Assembly: GCF_014839835.1 (NCBI RefSeq)
Contig: NC_071627.1
Location: 4,403,001 to 4,467,000, forward strand
Length of the DNA: 64,000 nucleotides
Source of the DNA: Dryobates pubescens
Taxonomy: Eukaryota; Chordata; Aves; Piciformes; Picidae
Direction: 5' to 3'
Position numbers and translations under genes: made by a program. Each line of letters begins with the position of its first letter. Position 1 is the first letter of the stretch. The notes under the pieces are model-generated. The model was given only the letters and a program-made list of their open reading frames with translations, made no database searches and had not been told where the DNA came from. Shown here in pieces: positions 1 through 18,400 of this stretch.

Positions 1-7275
<7,275 letters not shown>

Positions 7276-7680
7276 GGCCGGCCCGCGCCTGCGGCCCGCC
7301 GCGCCCCGGCCCGCGCCTGCGCCCTGCAGCGGGAGGGAGGCTGCGCCTGCGCGCTGCCGTGCCGTCGGTTGCCATGGCAGCGGCCCCCGCGCCTGCGCAC
7401 CGCCGTCCCCAGCGTTGCCGGGGCAGCGGCCCCGCGCGCGGCCACAGCGGCGGGAGAAAGGCTGCGCTGGCGAGCTGCGGCCCCGCGCGTCGTCATAGCG
7501 ACGGCTCCCCGCGGGCTCTGTGCGCTGCCGCAGCCGCGCCTGCGCGGCCCCGCCGCCACCGTTGCCGTGGCAACAGCCCCGCGCCTGCGCACTGCGGCCG
7601 CCCGCATCGGCGCGGCCCCGGCGCTGCGCCTGAGCAGGCCGCCCCGGCCGTTGCCATGGCGCCGCGGGTTGGCGCCTGGG
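7276..7680 (-). promoter_or_regulatory. HARS1 CpG-island promoter with repeated NRF1-like and X-box-like sites
   Basis: Very CpG-rich DNA directly upstream of the HARS1 start codon. The motif GCGCCTGCGC occurs at 7313, 7343, 7389, 7536 and 7581 (7285 differs at one base). Palindromes of the GTTGCCATGGCAAC type occur at 7368-7381, 7414-7427 (degenerate), 7561-7574 (GTTGCCGTGGCAAC) and 7650-7663. These resemble NRF1 and RFX sites. No TATA box was seen. Confidence 0.72.
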
Positions 7681-7779
7681 CTCCCCGGCCCGCCGAGGAG
7701 CACTTGGCTCGGTTCGGTGTCTGCTTTCTCTGTGTGAAGATGTGGGGGATAAATCCCACCCTAAGCCTCTCACACAGCC

Positions 7780-8545
7780 TTGAGCCGTGGGCCCAAGCCA
7801 CCCTCATGAAGCTCAACAAGGGCAAGTCCGAGGTCCTGAACCTGGGCAACCCCAAGCACAAATCCAGGCTGGGTGAGGAGCGGCTGGAGAGCAGCCTGGA
7901 GGAGGAGTTGAGGGTGGCAGGTGGTGACAAACTCCCCAGGAGCCAGCAATGGTCCCTGGCAGCCCAGAAGCCACAGGTCTGCATCAAAAGATGTGTGGCC
8001 AGCAGCACAAGGGGATTCTGCACCCCAGCTCTGACCCCACCTGCAGCACTGCCTCCAGCTTTGGGGCCACAAGGACATGGAAGTGGTGGAGAGGCTCCAG
8101 AGGAGGCCACCAAAACAAACAGAGGGTTGGAGAACCTCCCCTGTGGGCACAGGCTGAGAGAGTTGGGGCTGTTCAGCCTGGAGAAGAGAAGGCTGCAGGG
8201 AGACCTCAGAGCAGCCTTCCAGTGCCTGAGGGGGATCCAGGAGCGCTGGGGAATGGACTTTGGACAAGGGCTGGCAGTGCCAGGACAAGGGACAACAGCT
8301 TTAAGCTAGAAGAGATTGAGAGTGGAGATGAGGAAGAAATTCTTTCCAGTGAGGCTGGGGAGACTCTGGCACAGGTTGCCCAGGGAGGCTGTGGCTGCCT
8401 CCTCCCTGGAGGCGTTCAAGGGCAGGCTGGATGAGGCCTTGAGCAAGCTGGGCTGGTGGGAGGTGTCCCAGCCCATGGCAGGGGGTTGGAACTGGGCGAT
8501 CTTGCAGGTCCCTTCTGACCCAACTCATTCTATGACTCTGTGAGT
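7780..8545 (+). mobile_element. CR1 LINE fragment
   Basis: Starts with the internal CTCAACAAGGGCAAGTCCGA and ends GACCCAACTCATTCTATGAC. It lies between the HARS1 CpG island and the HARS2 3' end. Confidence 0.9.
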
Positions 8546-8709
8546 CCTCAGGCTATCATGCAAGCAGAGGTGCATGGGTGGAAGCTGAGACATCTCCCTT
8601 TATCATGAGATCATTGAACCTTCTTTGGTTTCCATCTGTCTTTGACCAGCTCAGTTGTCACCCCAGAGCAGCTGCTGTCACCACACTCAAACAAAGGTCC
8701 CAGGGCAAA

Positions 8710-9367
8710 TTTTTTTTGTTCTTTGGGGGTTTTAATCTATAAAAAACCAGAGTTCTTCACACTCACCCCTGCTGCAACCTGCCTGCCTGGCTGCACCAGC
8801 CCTTGTCTCGTGTCCCTTCCTGAGCAGACCCACAGTGCCCACAGGCCCTTGTCACAGCCCAGCATTTGGCCTCATACTCCATGTCAGAGCCTGGCAGCAG
8901 GCTGGGGCTGGCCCCTGCAGCTCTCAGAGGAGTGGAGGTAGCCTTCCACTGGCACCCTCTCCTGTGTCCTCAGCCTGCAGGCACCCAGCACACCACAGAT
9001 TCCCCCACACATCACACTCTGGAGCTGCTCCTTCTTGAGCTGCACTGTGTCCATCCCTGCTGGTGCCACCACCACAGCCTCCTGCAGTGGATGGGAATGG
9101 CTGCAGAGGGACAGGTACTGCAAGATTAAGAACCCACAAGCTTGACCCAGCCTTCAGAGCAGTTCACCACAAGGTTAACCTGGTGACTTTTCTAGCCCAC
9201 TTGCTCCTTTCTGAGCAGATGTCCCCTGCTGGCACTGCCTCAGCCCAGGCAGGTGAGTCTCAGGCTAGTGGATGGTGACCAGACCTCAGTGGTAGGTGCA
9301 TGGCTAAGGGTGCTGGAGGACTCCGCTTGTACAGCAGCCCAGCCAAGCAGCTCTGGCCAGGGAAGTC
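8710..9367 (-). other. Probable HARS2 3' UTR
   Basis: Non-coding DNA below the stop codon without CR1. On the minus strand an ATTAAA hexamer lies at 8731-8736, followed by a GT-rich stretch around 8670-8700. The UTR extent is inferred. Confidence 0.5.
8731..8736 (-). terminator. Candidate poly(A) signal ATTAAA of HARS2
   Basis: ATTAAA on the minus strand about 630 bases after the stop codon; a GT-rich stretch follows. No AATAAA was found in the interval. Confidence 0.45.
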
Positions 9368-9424
9368 CTAGGGCTCCAGCCTTCTCCTGATCTCATCAAC
9401 AAGCTCTGCTCTTGGGATGTCAAC
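9368..9424 (-). CDS. HARS2: HARS2 exon 12 (terminal)
   Basis: Short last exon coding [18 protein letters not shown] then TAG, acceptor TTTGTAG. Matches the family C-terminus (VDVRREDLVEEIKRR in human HARS1). Confidence 0.9.
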   Translation of the reverse strand, partial: VDIPRAELVDEIRRRLEP

Positions 9425-12400
9425 CTACAAAGCAAACAGAGAGGAGGGGGCAGCACTGGAACCCTGAGCAGCACAGGGTTTGAGCTGCCCCTAAGGAGTT
9501 TGGGACTGGACTAAGAATCCCACTCTGTTGTCTCAAATCTTGTGTGGTGCTCAACAGTCCTTGATGACCCCAAATTGCCTTCTTCTTGCCCTGGCTTTCC
9601 TCCCTTCTGGCTCAAGGCCAGACCTGCTCCTTGCAGCTACATTATCAATAGATCAGTTCTGTGTGGGCAGGGCAGTGCCACTGCAGCTGTGCCAAGGAAA
9701 GGTCCAGAGTGGACCCAACACTGGGAGGAGCTGATGCAAATTAGCTCCTCCTGCCCACACTTCCTAAGGACATTGGGGATGCCACCCAGATCCCAGGTGC
9801 AGAAAGAGACAGCAACATTTTGATCCCACCCCTGAAGAACTAAAGATCCTGTGAGACATTGCTGGATCCAAGGGTGGAGATATTTCACTGTCAGGGCTTG
9901 GGCTGGTGGAGGGTAGCTCCACAGAGAAGGACCTTGGTAGGCACGGGACAGCAATGTGGCCTGGTGGCCCAAGAAGACCAATGTTATGTTTGGGTGCATT
10001 AAGAAGAGTCACCAAGAGAGCTTCTCCTCCCCCTCTGCTCAGCCCCAGTTAGACCACAGCTGCAATACTGTGCCCAGTTCTGGGCTCCCCAGCTCAAGAG
10101 GGACAGAGGTCTGCTGGAGAGACCAATGAAGGCTATGAGGATGATGAAGGGACTAGAGCAGCTGTGTGAGGAAGAGAGGCTGAGAGCCCTGGGGCCATTT
10201 AGTGTGGGGAGGAGAAGGCTGAGAGGAGATCTGATCAATGTCTATAGATATCTGAGGGGTGGGGGTCAGAATGAAGGGGCCCAGTGACAGGACAAAGAAC
10301 ATTGGCTACAAGCTGGAACCCAGAAGGTTCCACCTCAACATGAGGAGAAACTTCTTTGGTGTGAGGGTGCTGGAGCCCTGGAGCAGGCTGCCCAGAGAGG
10401 TTGTAGAGTCTCCTTCTCTGGAGACTCTCAAAACCCACCTGGTTGTGTTCCTGTGTGCCCTGCCCTGGGTCACCCTGCTCTGGTAGGGGGCTTGGACTGG
10501 ATGATCTCTGGAGGTCCCTTTCAACCCCTCCCATTCTGTGATTCAGATCTGCACTGCAGCCCCCCAAAGAAACACCACTCCCCAGGCAAACCCCAGAGGC
10601 TTTCAGCCATCTCCAGACCATGGCAGCACTCCCCAGGCAAACCCCAGAGGCTTTCAGCCATCTCCAGACCATGGCAGCACTCCCCAGGCCTGGGGTGAAT
10701 GTCCATCCTCACCTCCTGCCTGGTGCTGACATCTCTCAGCTTGACAACTCCATCTGCCAGCTCCTGCTCTCCCACGATGGCAGCGAGGGGGATGCCTGTG
10801 TCCTCACAGTACTGCAGCTGCTTCAGCAGCTTGGGATCCTTCCTGTACAGCATCTCTGCCTAGGGGGGAAGGGACAATGCTGAGTTGTTCACTCAGAAAT
10901 TTACTCCCTACCTATCCTGAAGCAAAGCAGCCAGCACCAAAACCCAACCCAAAACTCTGCTTCCTTATTCCTGCAGCAAGGCTTTCCCTTCAGAGCTCTC
11001 AGATTCTCTCCTTTTCTGCCTCTGACATCTCAGGCAGGTCCTCACCTTGAGTTGCTCACAGCTCATGGGGCAGCTCTTCCTGTGCTTCAGAGAGTCACAG
11101 AATGGCTCAGGTCGAAGAGGCCTCCGAGATCATCTGCTCCAATCCCCCCACCATGGGCAGGGACACCTTGGCTGCTCAAGACCTCATCCTACCTGGCCTT
11201 GAACATCCCCAGGGAGGAGGCATCCACAACCTCCCTGGGCAGCCTGTCCCAGTACCTCCCCACCCTCATACTGAGGAACTTCTTCCTAAGATCCAGTCCA
11301 AACCTACTCTCCCTCAGCATCAAACTGTTCCCCTTGTCCTGTCTCTAGACACCCTCAGGAAAAGCTCCTCTGCAGCCTTCCTGCAGGATTCCTTCAGGTA
11401 CTGGAAGGCAGCTCTAGGGTCCCCCTGGAGCCTTCTCTAGACTGCACAACCCCAGCTCCCTCAGCCTGGCCTCATATCAGAGGTGTTCCAGGCCTTGCTC
11501 TGGGGACCTCAGCCCAGCCCCTTTGTCTCCCTTCGTCCCTCTCTCACCCACAGCACTGCCAAGCCCAAGCCCTTCCTTTACCTTGATCCCTGCACCCCAC
11601 AGCTCAGAGATGAGCTGCAGCCTGGCAGCCAGCAGGTGTCTGTGAGGTGTGGCCACCAGCACTTGGGTCTCAGTCGTCCGAATCTTCTCACCAGAAGCCT
11701 GCAGGGACAGACACACTCCTGGGCTCTGAGGCAATCCAGCTCCCAACCAAAGCTCAGTTCACCTCCTCTTCACACCTTCACACAGCTCCCAACCCCAGCC
11801 CACCCAAGAGCTACCCAGCACCATGCACTGAGCATCATCCAGAAGCAAAGAAGTGCAGCCTGGACATGAGGCACACACAGAGTCTGAGCTGTGACCCCAC
11901 CAAATGTGCTGCTGCTCTTCTGGAACCTTGGCCTCCCTCCTGGATGGGGCCTGGACAGCTTTCCCATGTCCCTTTGATTCTCCAGACACAATCACACTGC
12001 CCCAGCCTCACTTGCTGTGAATCAAGGCTCAGAACTAAACGGAGATAGATTTCTCCTCCCCATCTGCTCTGCCCTGGTGAGCCCTCAGTTGGACAACTGG
12101 GTCCAGTTCTGGGCTCCCCAGTTCAAGAGACAGAGGAGAGGGTCCAGTGCAGGCTACAAAGATCCTGAGGGGCCTGGGAAGAGGAAAGGCTGAGAGCCCT
12201 GGGGCTGAGAAGCCTGGAAAAAAGCATCCCCAGAGAGGATCTGAGCAATGCTCAGCAAAGCTAAAGGGCAGGGGGCAAGAGGCTGGGGCCAGACTCTTGT
12301 CAGTAGTGCCCAGGGATGGGCCAAGGGGCAATGGGCACAAACTGGAACACAGAAGGTTATATCTGAAGAGGAGGAGAAACTTCTTTGTTGTGAGGGTGCT

Positions 12401-15400
12401 GGAGGCCTGGAGCAGGCTGTCCAGAGAGGTTGTGGAGTCTCCTTGTGTGGAGAGCTTCCAACTCCCCCTGGGCATTGTGCTCCTGGGCAAGCTGCTGTGG
12501 GTGCCCTGCTGGAGTGGGGTGGGTTAGATTGGGTGAGCTCCAGAGGTCCCTTCCAGCCCCCACCCTGCTGGGATTGTAGGGTTTCATGAACTCCATCCTG
12601 GGCTTTCCCAGGGTGCTCATTACAAAGTGAGTGCCAAAGCTGACACCAAAGTCATCACCCCACAGTCTCCAGGACAGAAAACGTCACAGGCAAGAAAGAG
12701 AAGCAAAGCAATTAGGGAATCAAGTTCAGAGCCAGGAGCAGATCTCAGGGCCGACATCCAAGGCTTGCTACAAGATGCTGCCCTCAGCTGCCCACACCTG
12801 CTGGAAAGGCTTCTGTCTGCTGTGCATGGGCACTGAGGCATGAGAGAAGCCACCCTCTGCCCCAAAACCCTCCTTCCCCTGCACACCACCAAGCTGCAGA
12901 GCTCTGCAGAAACACCAGAGAGCCTCCAGTACCTGAAGGGGGCTACAAGAAAGATGGAGAGAGACTGTTTGCAAAGGCCTGCAGGGACAGGACCAGGGCA
13001 ATGGCTTCAAATTAGAGCAGAGTGGATTCAGATTGGATGTGAGGAACAAGTTCTGCACCAGGAGGGTGGTGGAACACCGAAACAGGTTGCCCAGGGAGCT
13101 GGTTGAGGACCCATGCCTGAAGATATTCAAGGTGAGGCTGGACAGGGCTCTGGGCAAGCTGATCTAGTTGGGGATGTCCCTGCTGAGTGTGGAGAGGTCG
13201 GAGTAGATGAGCTGTGGAGGTCCCTTCCAGCCCAGACCATTCCATCACAGTCTCACAGTATAACTAAGGTTGGAAGAGACCCCAAGGATCCTCAAGTCCA
13301 ACCTGTCCCAACAGACCTCACGACTAGACTATGGCACCAAGTGCCACGTCCAATCTCCCCTTGAACACCTCCAGGGACGGCGACTCCACCACCTCCCTGG
13401 GCAGCACATCCCAATGACGAATGACTCTCTGTGAAGAGCCTTCTCCTCACCTCCAGCCTAAACCTCCCCTGGCACAGCTTGAGACTGTGTCCTCTTGTTC
13501 TGGTGCTGGTTGCCTGGGAGAAGAGACCAACCCCTTCCAGTCTACAACCACCTTTCAGGTAGTTGTAGAGGGCAATGAGGTCACCCCTGATCCTTCTCTT
13601 CTCCAGGCTAATCAACCCCAGCTCCCTCAGCCTCTCCTCACAGGGCTTGTGCTCAAGGCCTCTCCCCAGCCTTGTTGCCCTCACACAGCACACTAGAGGT
13701 CGGAAGGGACCTCAAGAGATCACAGGGCCCAACCCCCCTGCCAGAGAGGGAGCACTCAGGGTACTCTGTGCAGGATTTTATGATGCTATGAGCCCTGGAG
13801 CCCCGAGCCCCCTGCAGCACTCACCTTGAGCCTGCGCTCCAGGATGGAGAAGATCCTCTCGATGCCGATGCTGACCCCCACGCAGGGCACCCTGCGGCCC
13901 TTGGGGTCGAACATGCCAACCAGGCCATCGTAGCGCCCGCCGCCGGCCACGCTGCCCACGCCCAGGGGCTCCTCCCCAGCCTGCCCCTCCTGCTGCAGCA
14001 GCACAGCCTCGTAGATCACCCCTGTGTAATAGTCCAGGCCCCGCGCCAGGCTCAGGTCGAAGCGGATCTGCAGGACACCAGGGCAGCTTGTGGCAGTTTG
14101 GAGGCTGTGGGTGCCCTGGAGAGCCACACAGCCACGGCCCTCCGGGCAGGGCAGTGTCCAGGAGGGCGACTGGGAGGCGGATTTCCTTCCCAGAGGCTCT
14201 GCATCCCTATAAAACTGCTTACAAAGTCACTTCTCTTCCCTTTTCCTTCCCTCTCTCTTCTCCTGGGAAGGAGGCCCAGGCTCTTCTCTCTCTTGGTGGG
14301 GGAATAAGGTCTGGTGTCAGCCTTGGCAATGCTGCCAATTAGGCCTGGAGGGGCCCAATTAGGCCTGGAGCTGCCCAGCTGGGGCCTGGAGCTGCCAAGC
14401 TGAATGTCAGCTGCATCACAATGGTGTGGTGTGGAGAGTAGAGATGCTGGGGGTGGGGTGATGAAGGCCTGGGTTTGTTGGCCTGGTTTAAAGGGAGGTT
14501 TGTGTGAAGCTCTGGCTTGATGAGCTGCTGTGTTATACCCAGACTGTGGATTCTGTGTTCTGTGTGCTTTGCACTGCTGTATGGAGTTGGGAATGGCCTT
14601 TCCACCTAAACTGCCAACCCTAGCCAATTCTTCGTGTGAGCAATTTCCTTGTGCCCTGTTGGCAGAGGTGAAAGAGCAAATCTGTCTCACTCTAAACTAA
14701 GACACAGCTCCAGCACCAGGGGCAAGGAAGAGCCCCACGAGGGCTGCCCACCCATGAGGGCTGCCCACCCATGAGGGCTCTGCCCCACCACCCCTGCCCC
14801 TGCCGCTCCTCACCTTGCCAGTGATGCCAAACAGGGTCAGGTACTCGAACAGCAGCTTCATGTCCCCCAGCCCCTCCCTGGCCAGCTTGTTCTGGGACAG
14901 CTTTGGGTCCTGCAGGAGCTGCTCAATCAGCTCCAGGCCACCTGTGGGCAGGAGCCGCAGCTCAGGTCTGCAGCAGCTGCCAGGGCAGGGCTGGGCAGCT
15001 CTGCCTGGGGCTGGCACTGCTGCAGCTGTGGCCCCAGGCAGGCCAAGGGCAGCTCTGCCAGGGGCTGGCACTGCTGCAGCTGTGGCCCTGGGCAGGCTAA
15101 GGGCAGCTCTGCCTGGGGCTGGCACTGCTGCAGCTGTGGCCCCAGGCAGGCCAAGGGCAGCTCTGCCTGGGGCTGGCACTGCTGCAGCTGTGGCCCTGGG
15201 CAGGCCAAGGGCAGCTCTGCCTGGGGCTGGCACTGCTGCAGCTGTGGCCCTGGGCTGGCCAAGGGCAGCTCTGCCTGGGGCTGGCACTGCTGCAGCTGTG
15301 GCCCCGGGCAGGCCAAGGGCAGGGGCTGGGCAGCTCTGCCTGGGGCTGGCACTGCTGCAGCTGTGGCCCTGGGCAGGCCAAGGGCAGGGGCTGGGCAGCT

Positions 15401-18400
15401 CTGCCTGGGGCTGGCACTGCTGCAGCTGTGGCCCTGGGCAGGCCAAGGGCAGGGGCTGGGCAGCTCTGCCTGGGGCTGGCACTGCTGCAGCTGTGGCCCT
15501 GGGCAGGGGCTGGGCAGCTCTGCCTGGGGCTGGCACTGCTGCAGCTGTGGCCCTGGGCAGGGGCTGGGCAGCTCTGCCTGGGGCTGGCACTGCTGCAGCT
15601 GTGGCCCTGGGCAGGCCAAGGGCAGCTCTGCCTGGGGCTGGCACTGCTGCAGCTGTGGCCCTGGGCAGGCCAAGGGCAGCTCTGCCTGGGGCTGGCACTG
15701 CTGCAGCTGTGGCCCTGGGCAGGCCAAGGGCAGGGGCTGGGGGCAGCGGCGCTCACCCTGCAGCCGGACGTAGTCCCCAATGCGCTCCGCGGCCTCGGGG
15801 CACAGCCCCTTCTCTGCCACCATCTCGCTCCTCACCTCCTCCCACGACATCTGCCAGGGACACAACAGCAGCATTGGAATATTGCATCCAGCTCTGGGCT
15901 CCCCAGCTCAGGGGGGGACAGGGATCTGCTGGAGAGAGTCCAAGGGAGGGCTACAAGGATGCTGAAGGGACTGGAGACTGCCTGGTGAGGAGAGGCTGAG
16001 AGCCCTGGGGCTGAAGGGACTGGAGAGGAGAAGGCTGAGAGGGATCTGATCAATGCCTATCAATATCTGAGGGCTGGGGGTCAGGAGAAGAGGACAGGCT
16101 CTGCTCAGTTGCACCCTGGGATAGGCCAAGGGGCAGTGGATATAAACTCCAGCACAGGAGGTTCCACCTCAACATGAGGAGGAACTTCTTGACTGTGAGG
16201 GTCACAGAGCCCTGGAGCAGGCTGCCCAGAGAGGCTGTGGAGTCTCCTTCTCTGGAGACTTTCAGGACCCATCTGGATGCATTCCTGTGTGACCTGTGCT
16301 GGATTCTATGGTCCAGCTCTGGCAAGGGGGTTGGACTGGAAGATCTCCATAGGTCCCTTCCAACCCCTAACATCCTGTGAGCCTGTGAACATCTGGTGCT
16401 GCAGGACCTGCTCACACCTGCTGTCTCCACCAGCAGCCAGCCACCTCACCACCCTGCCCAACCCCAGCCACCCACCCCCAGACCGGAGCCATCCCCACAC
16501 TGACCTTGTCCAGCTTGTCCACGGTGGAGCACATGGAGATGAATTTGCTCTCTGGGATGCCACAGGCAGCGAAGACACCATTCAGAACCAGCCTGTGGTT
16601 GACCTGAGGGGGCAGGAAGGGCACTTGGCTGCAAGGATGTCCCACTCACCACCATTTCCTCCTGCCCCACCTGCACTGCTGCTGCTTCTTCCTGCCCTTC
16701 CACCAGCACCTCAGTCTCATGGGAAGGGAAGGTGCAGAGGTATCATAGAAACACAGAACTGTAGAGGCTGGAAAAGTCCTTTGAGATCATCCAGTCCAAC
16801 ACTCACTCAGAGTTCACAACCCATTATTGCTGCTCAGCCACTGCCACTGAACCACATCCCTCAGCAACACATGCAGGCAGCTTTTAAACAGCTCCAGGGA
16901 TGGGGCTCCACCACCTCCCTGAGTAGCCTCGGACAGTGCCCAAGAAACCCTTGCTGGGAAGAAATTTCTCCTAATGTCCAACCTGAACCTCCCCAGGCAC
17001 AACTTGAGGGCATTTCCTCTTGTCCTGGCACTTGACCAACCCCCACCTCACTCCAACCTCCTCTCAGGGAGCTGTAGAGAGCAATGAGGCCTCCCCTCAG
17101 CCTCCTCTTCTCCAAGCTGAACAATCCCAGGCCCCTCAGCTGCTCCTCAGCAGACCAGTTCAAGGCCCTTCCACCAGCTTGGTTCCTCTTCCAAGCAGCT
17201 AAGGTGGTGATATGAAACCACTCAACTCTGCTCTCACCTTGATGATGAAGTCCCCAAGCTGCAGGTCACTCAGGATCTCATGCATGACCTTCAGGCACTC
17301 AGCATCAGGAATCATGGGGTCAAACTGTCCAGCAATGTCAAAGTCCTGCAGGCAGAAGAGGCAGCAGAGGCTCCTGGCACAGCTGAGAGGCTTCAGCTTG
17401 TGGCAGGGACATCATTGAATGGTTTGGGCTGCAAGGGACCTCCACAGCTCATCCAGTCCAACCCTCCGCCGTCAGCAGGGACATCCTCCCAGATTGCCCA
17501 GAGCCCTGTCCAGCCTCACCTTGAATACCTCCAGGGATGGGTCCCCAACCACCTCCCTGGGCAACCTGTTCCAGTGTTCCACCACCCTCATGGTCCAGAG
17601 CTTGTCTCTACACTTGTGCACTAGTGACAGGACTGATTTAAATCTCAGAGCTGCAGTCTGAAGGTCTCACAGCCCAGGTGTGGTGCAGGTCTCACACAGC
17701 TCTGCAGGGGGTAGGAAAGGCAGGACCTCAGGGTCAGCAGAGCAGGCCCTCAGCCACTGTGGTTGAGAGAAGGTTCCAGAACACTGAGCATACATAAGCA
17801 CAGCTCAGATTTGACTACTGGAGCCAAATCAGAGGACAAATGGAGCCAGGCTGTCCTCAGAGCAGTGGGTCTGAAGTTGAAGACTCTGTCCTTGGAGTGG
17901 GATGGTGCCCAGGGTAAGCCCTTTGAAGGGCAAGAGCCTTCATCTCTCAGGTGAGGGCTCTGTGCAGGTTGCATTCTCCTCCCTAAAGCTTAAGTCATGG
18001 AACCACAGACTCACTGTGGTTGGAACAGACCTTGAAGACCATTAAGTCCAACCCTTAACTCAGCACTGCCAGGTCACCACTGAACCATGGTCCTCAGCAC
18101 CACATCTCCATGGCTATTAAAGCATTCCAGGGATGAGGACTCCACCACTGTCCAGGGCAGCCTGGGCCAGAGTTTGACAACCCTTTTAGGGAAGAAAATA
18201 GTCCTTGTGTCCAACCTAAACCTGCCCTGGGACAACTTGAGGCCATTTCCTCTCACCCTTATTAAGAGGGAGGAGCCCAACCCCCACCTCACTGCAGCCT
18301 CCTCCACACTGAACACCCCCAGCTCCCTCAGCTGCTCCTTCCCAGCCCTCTTCTCCAGACCCTTCCCCAGCTTGGTTGCCCTTCTCTGGACCTGCTCCAG

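Noticed and set aside
14697-15999. ORFs of 300-390 codons with Ala-Gly-Ala-Ala-Val repeats
   Set aside because: They fall in HARS2 intron 7 over the 54-bp minisatellite and overlap the flanking exons only by read-through past good splice sites.
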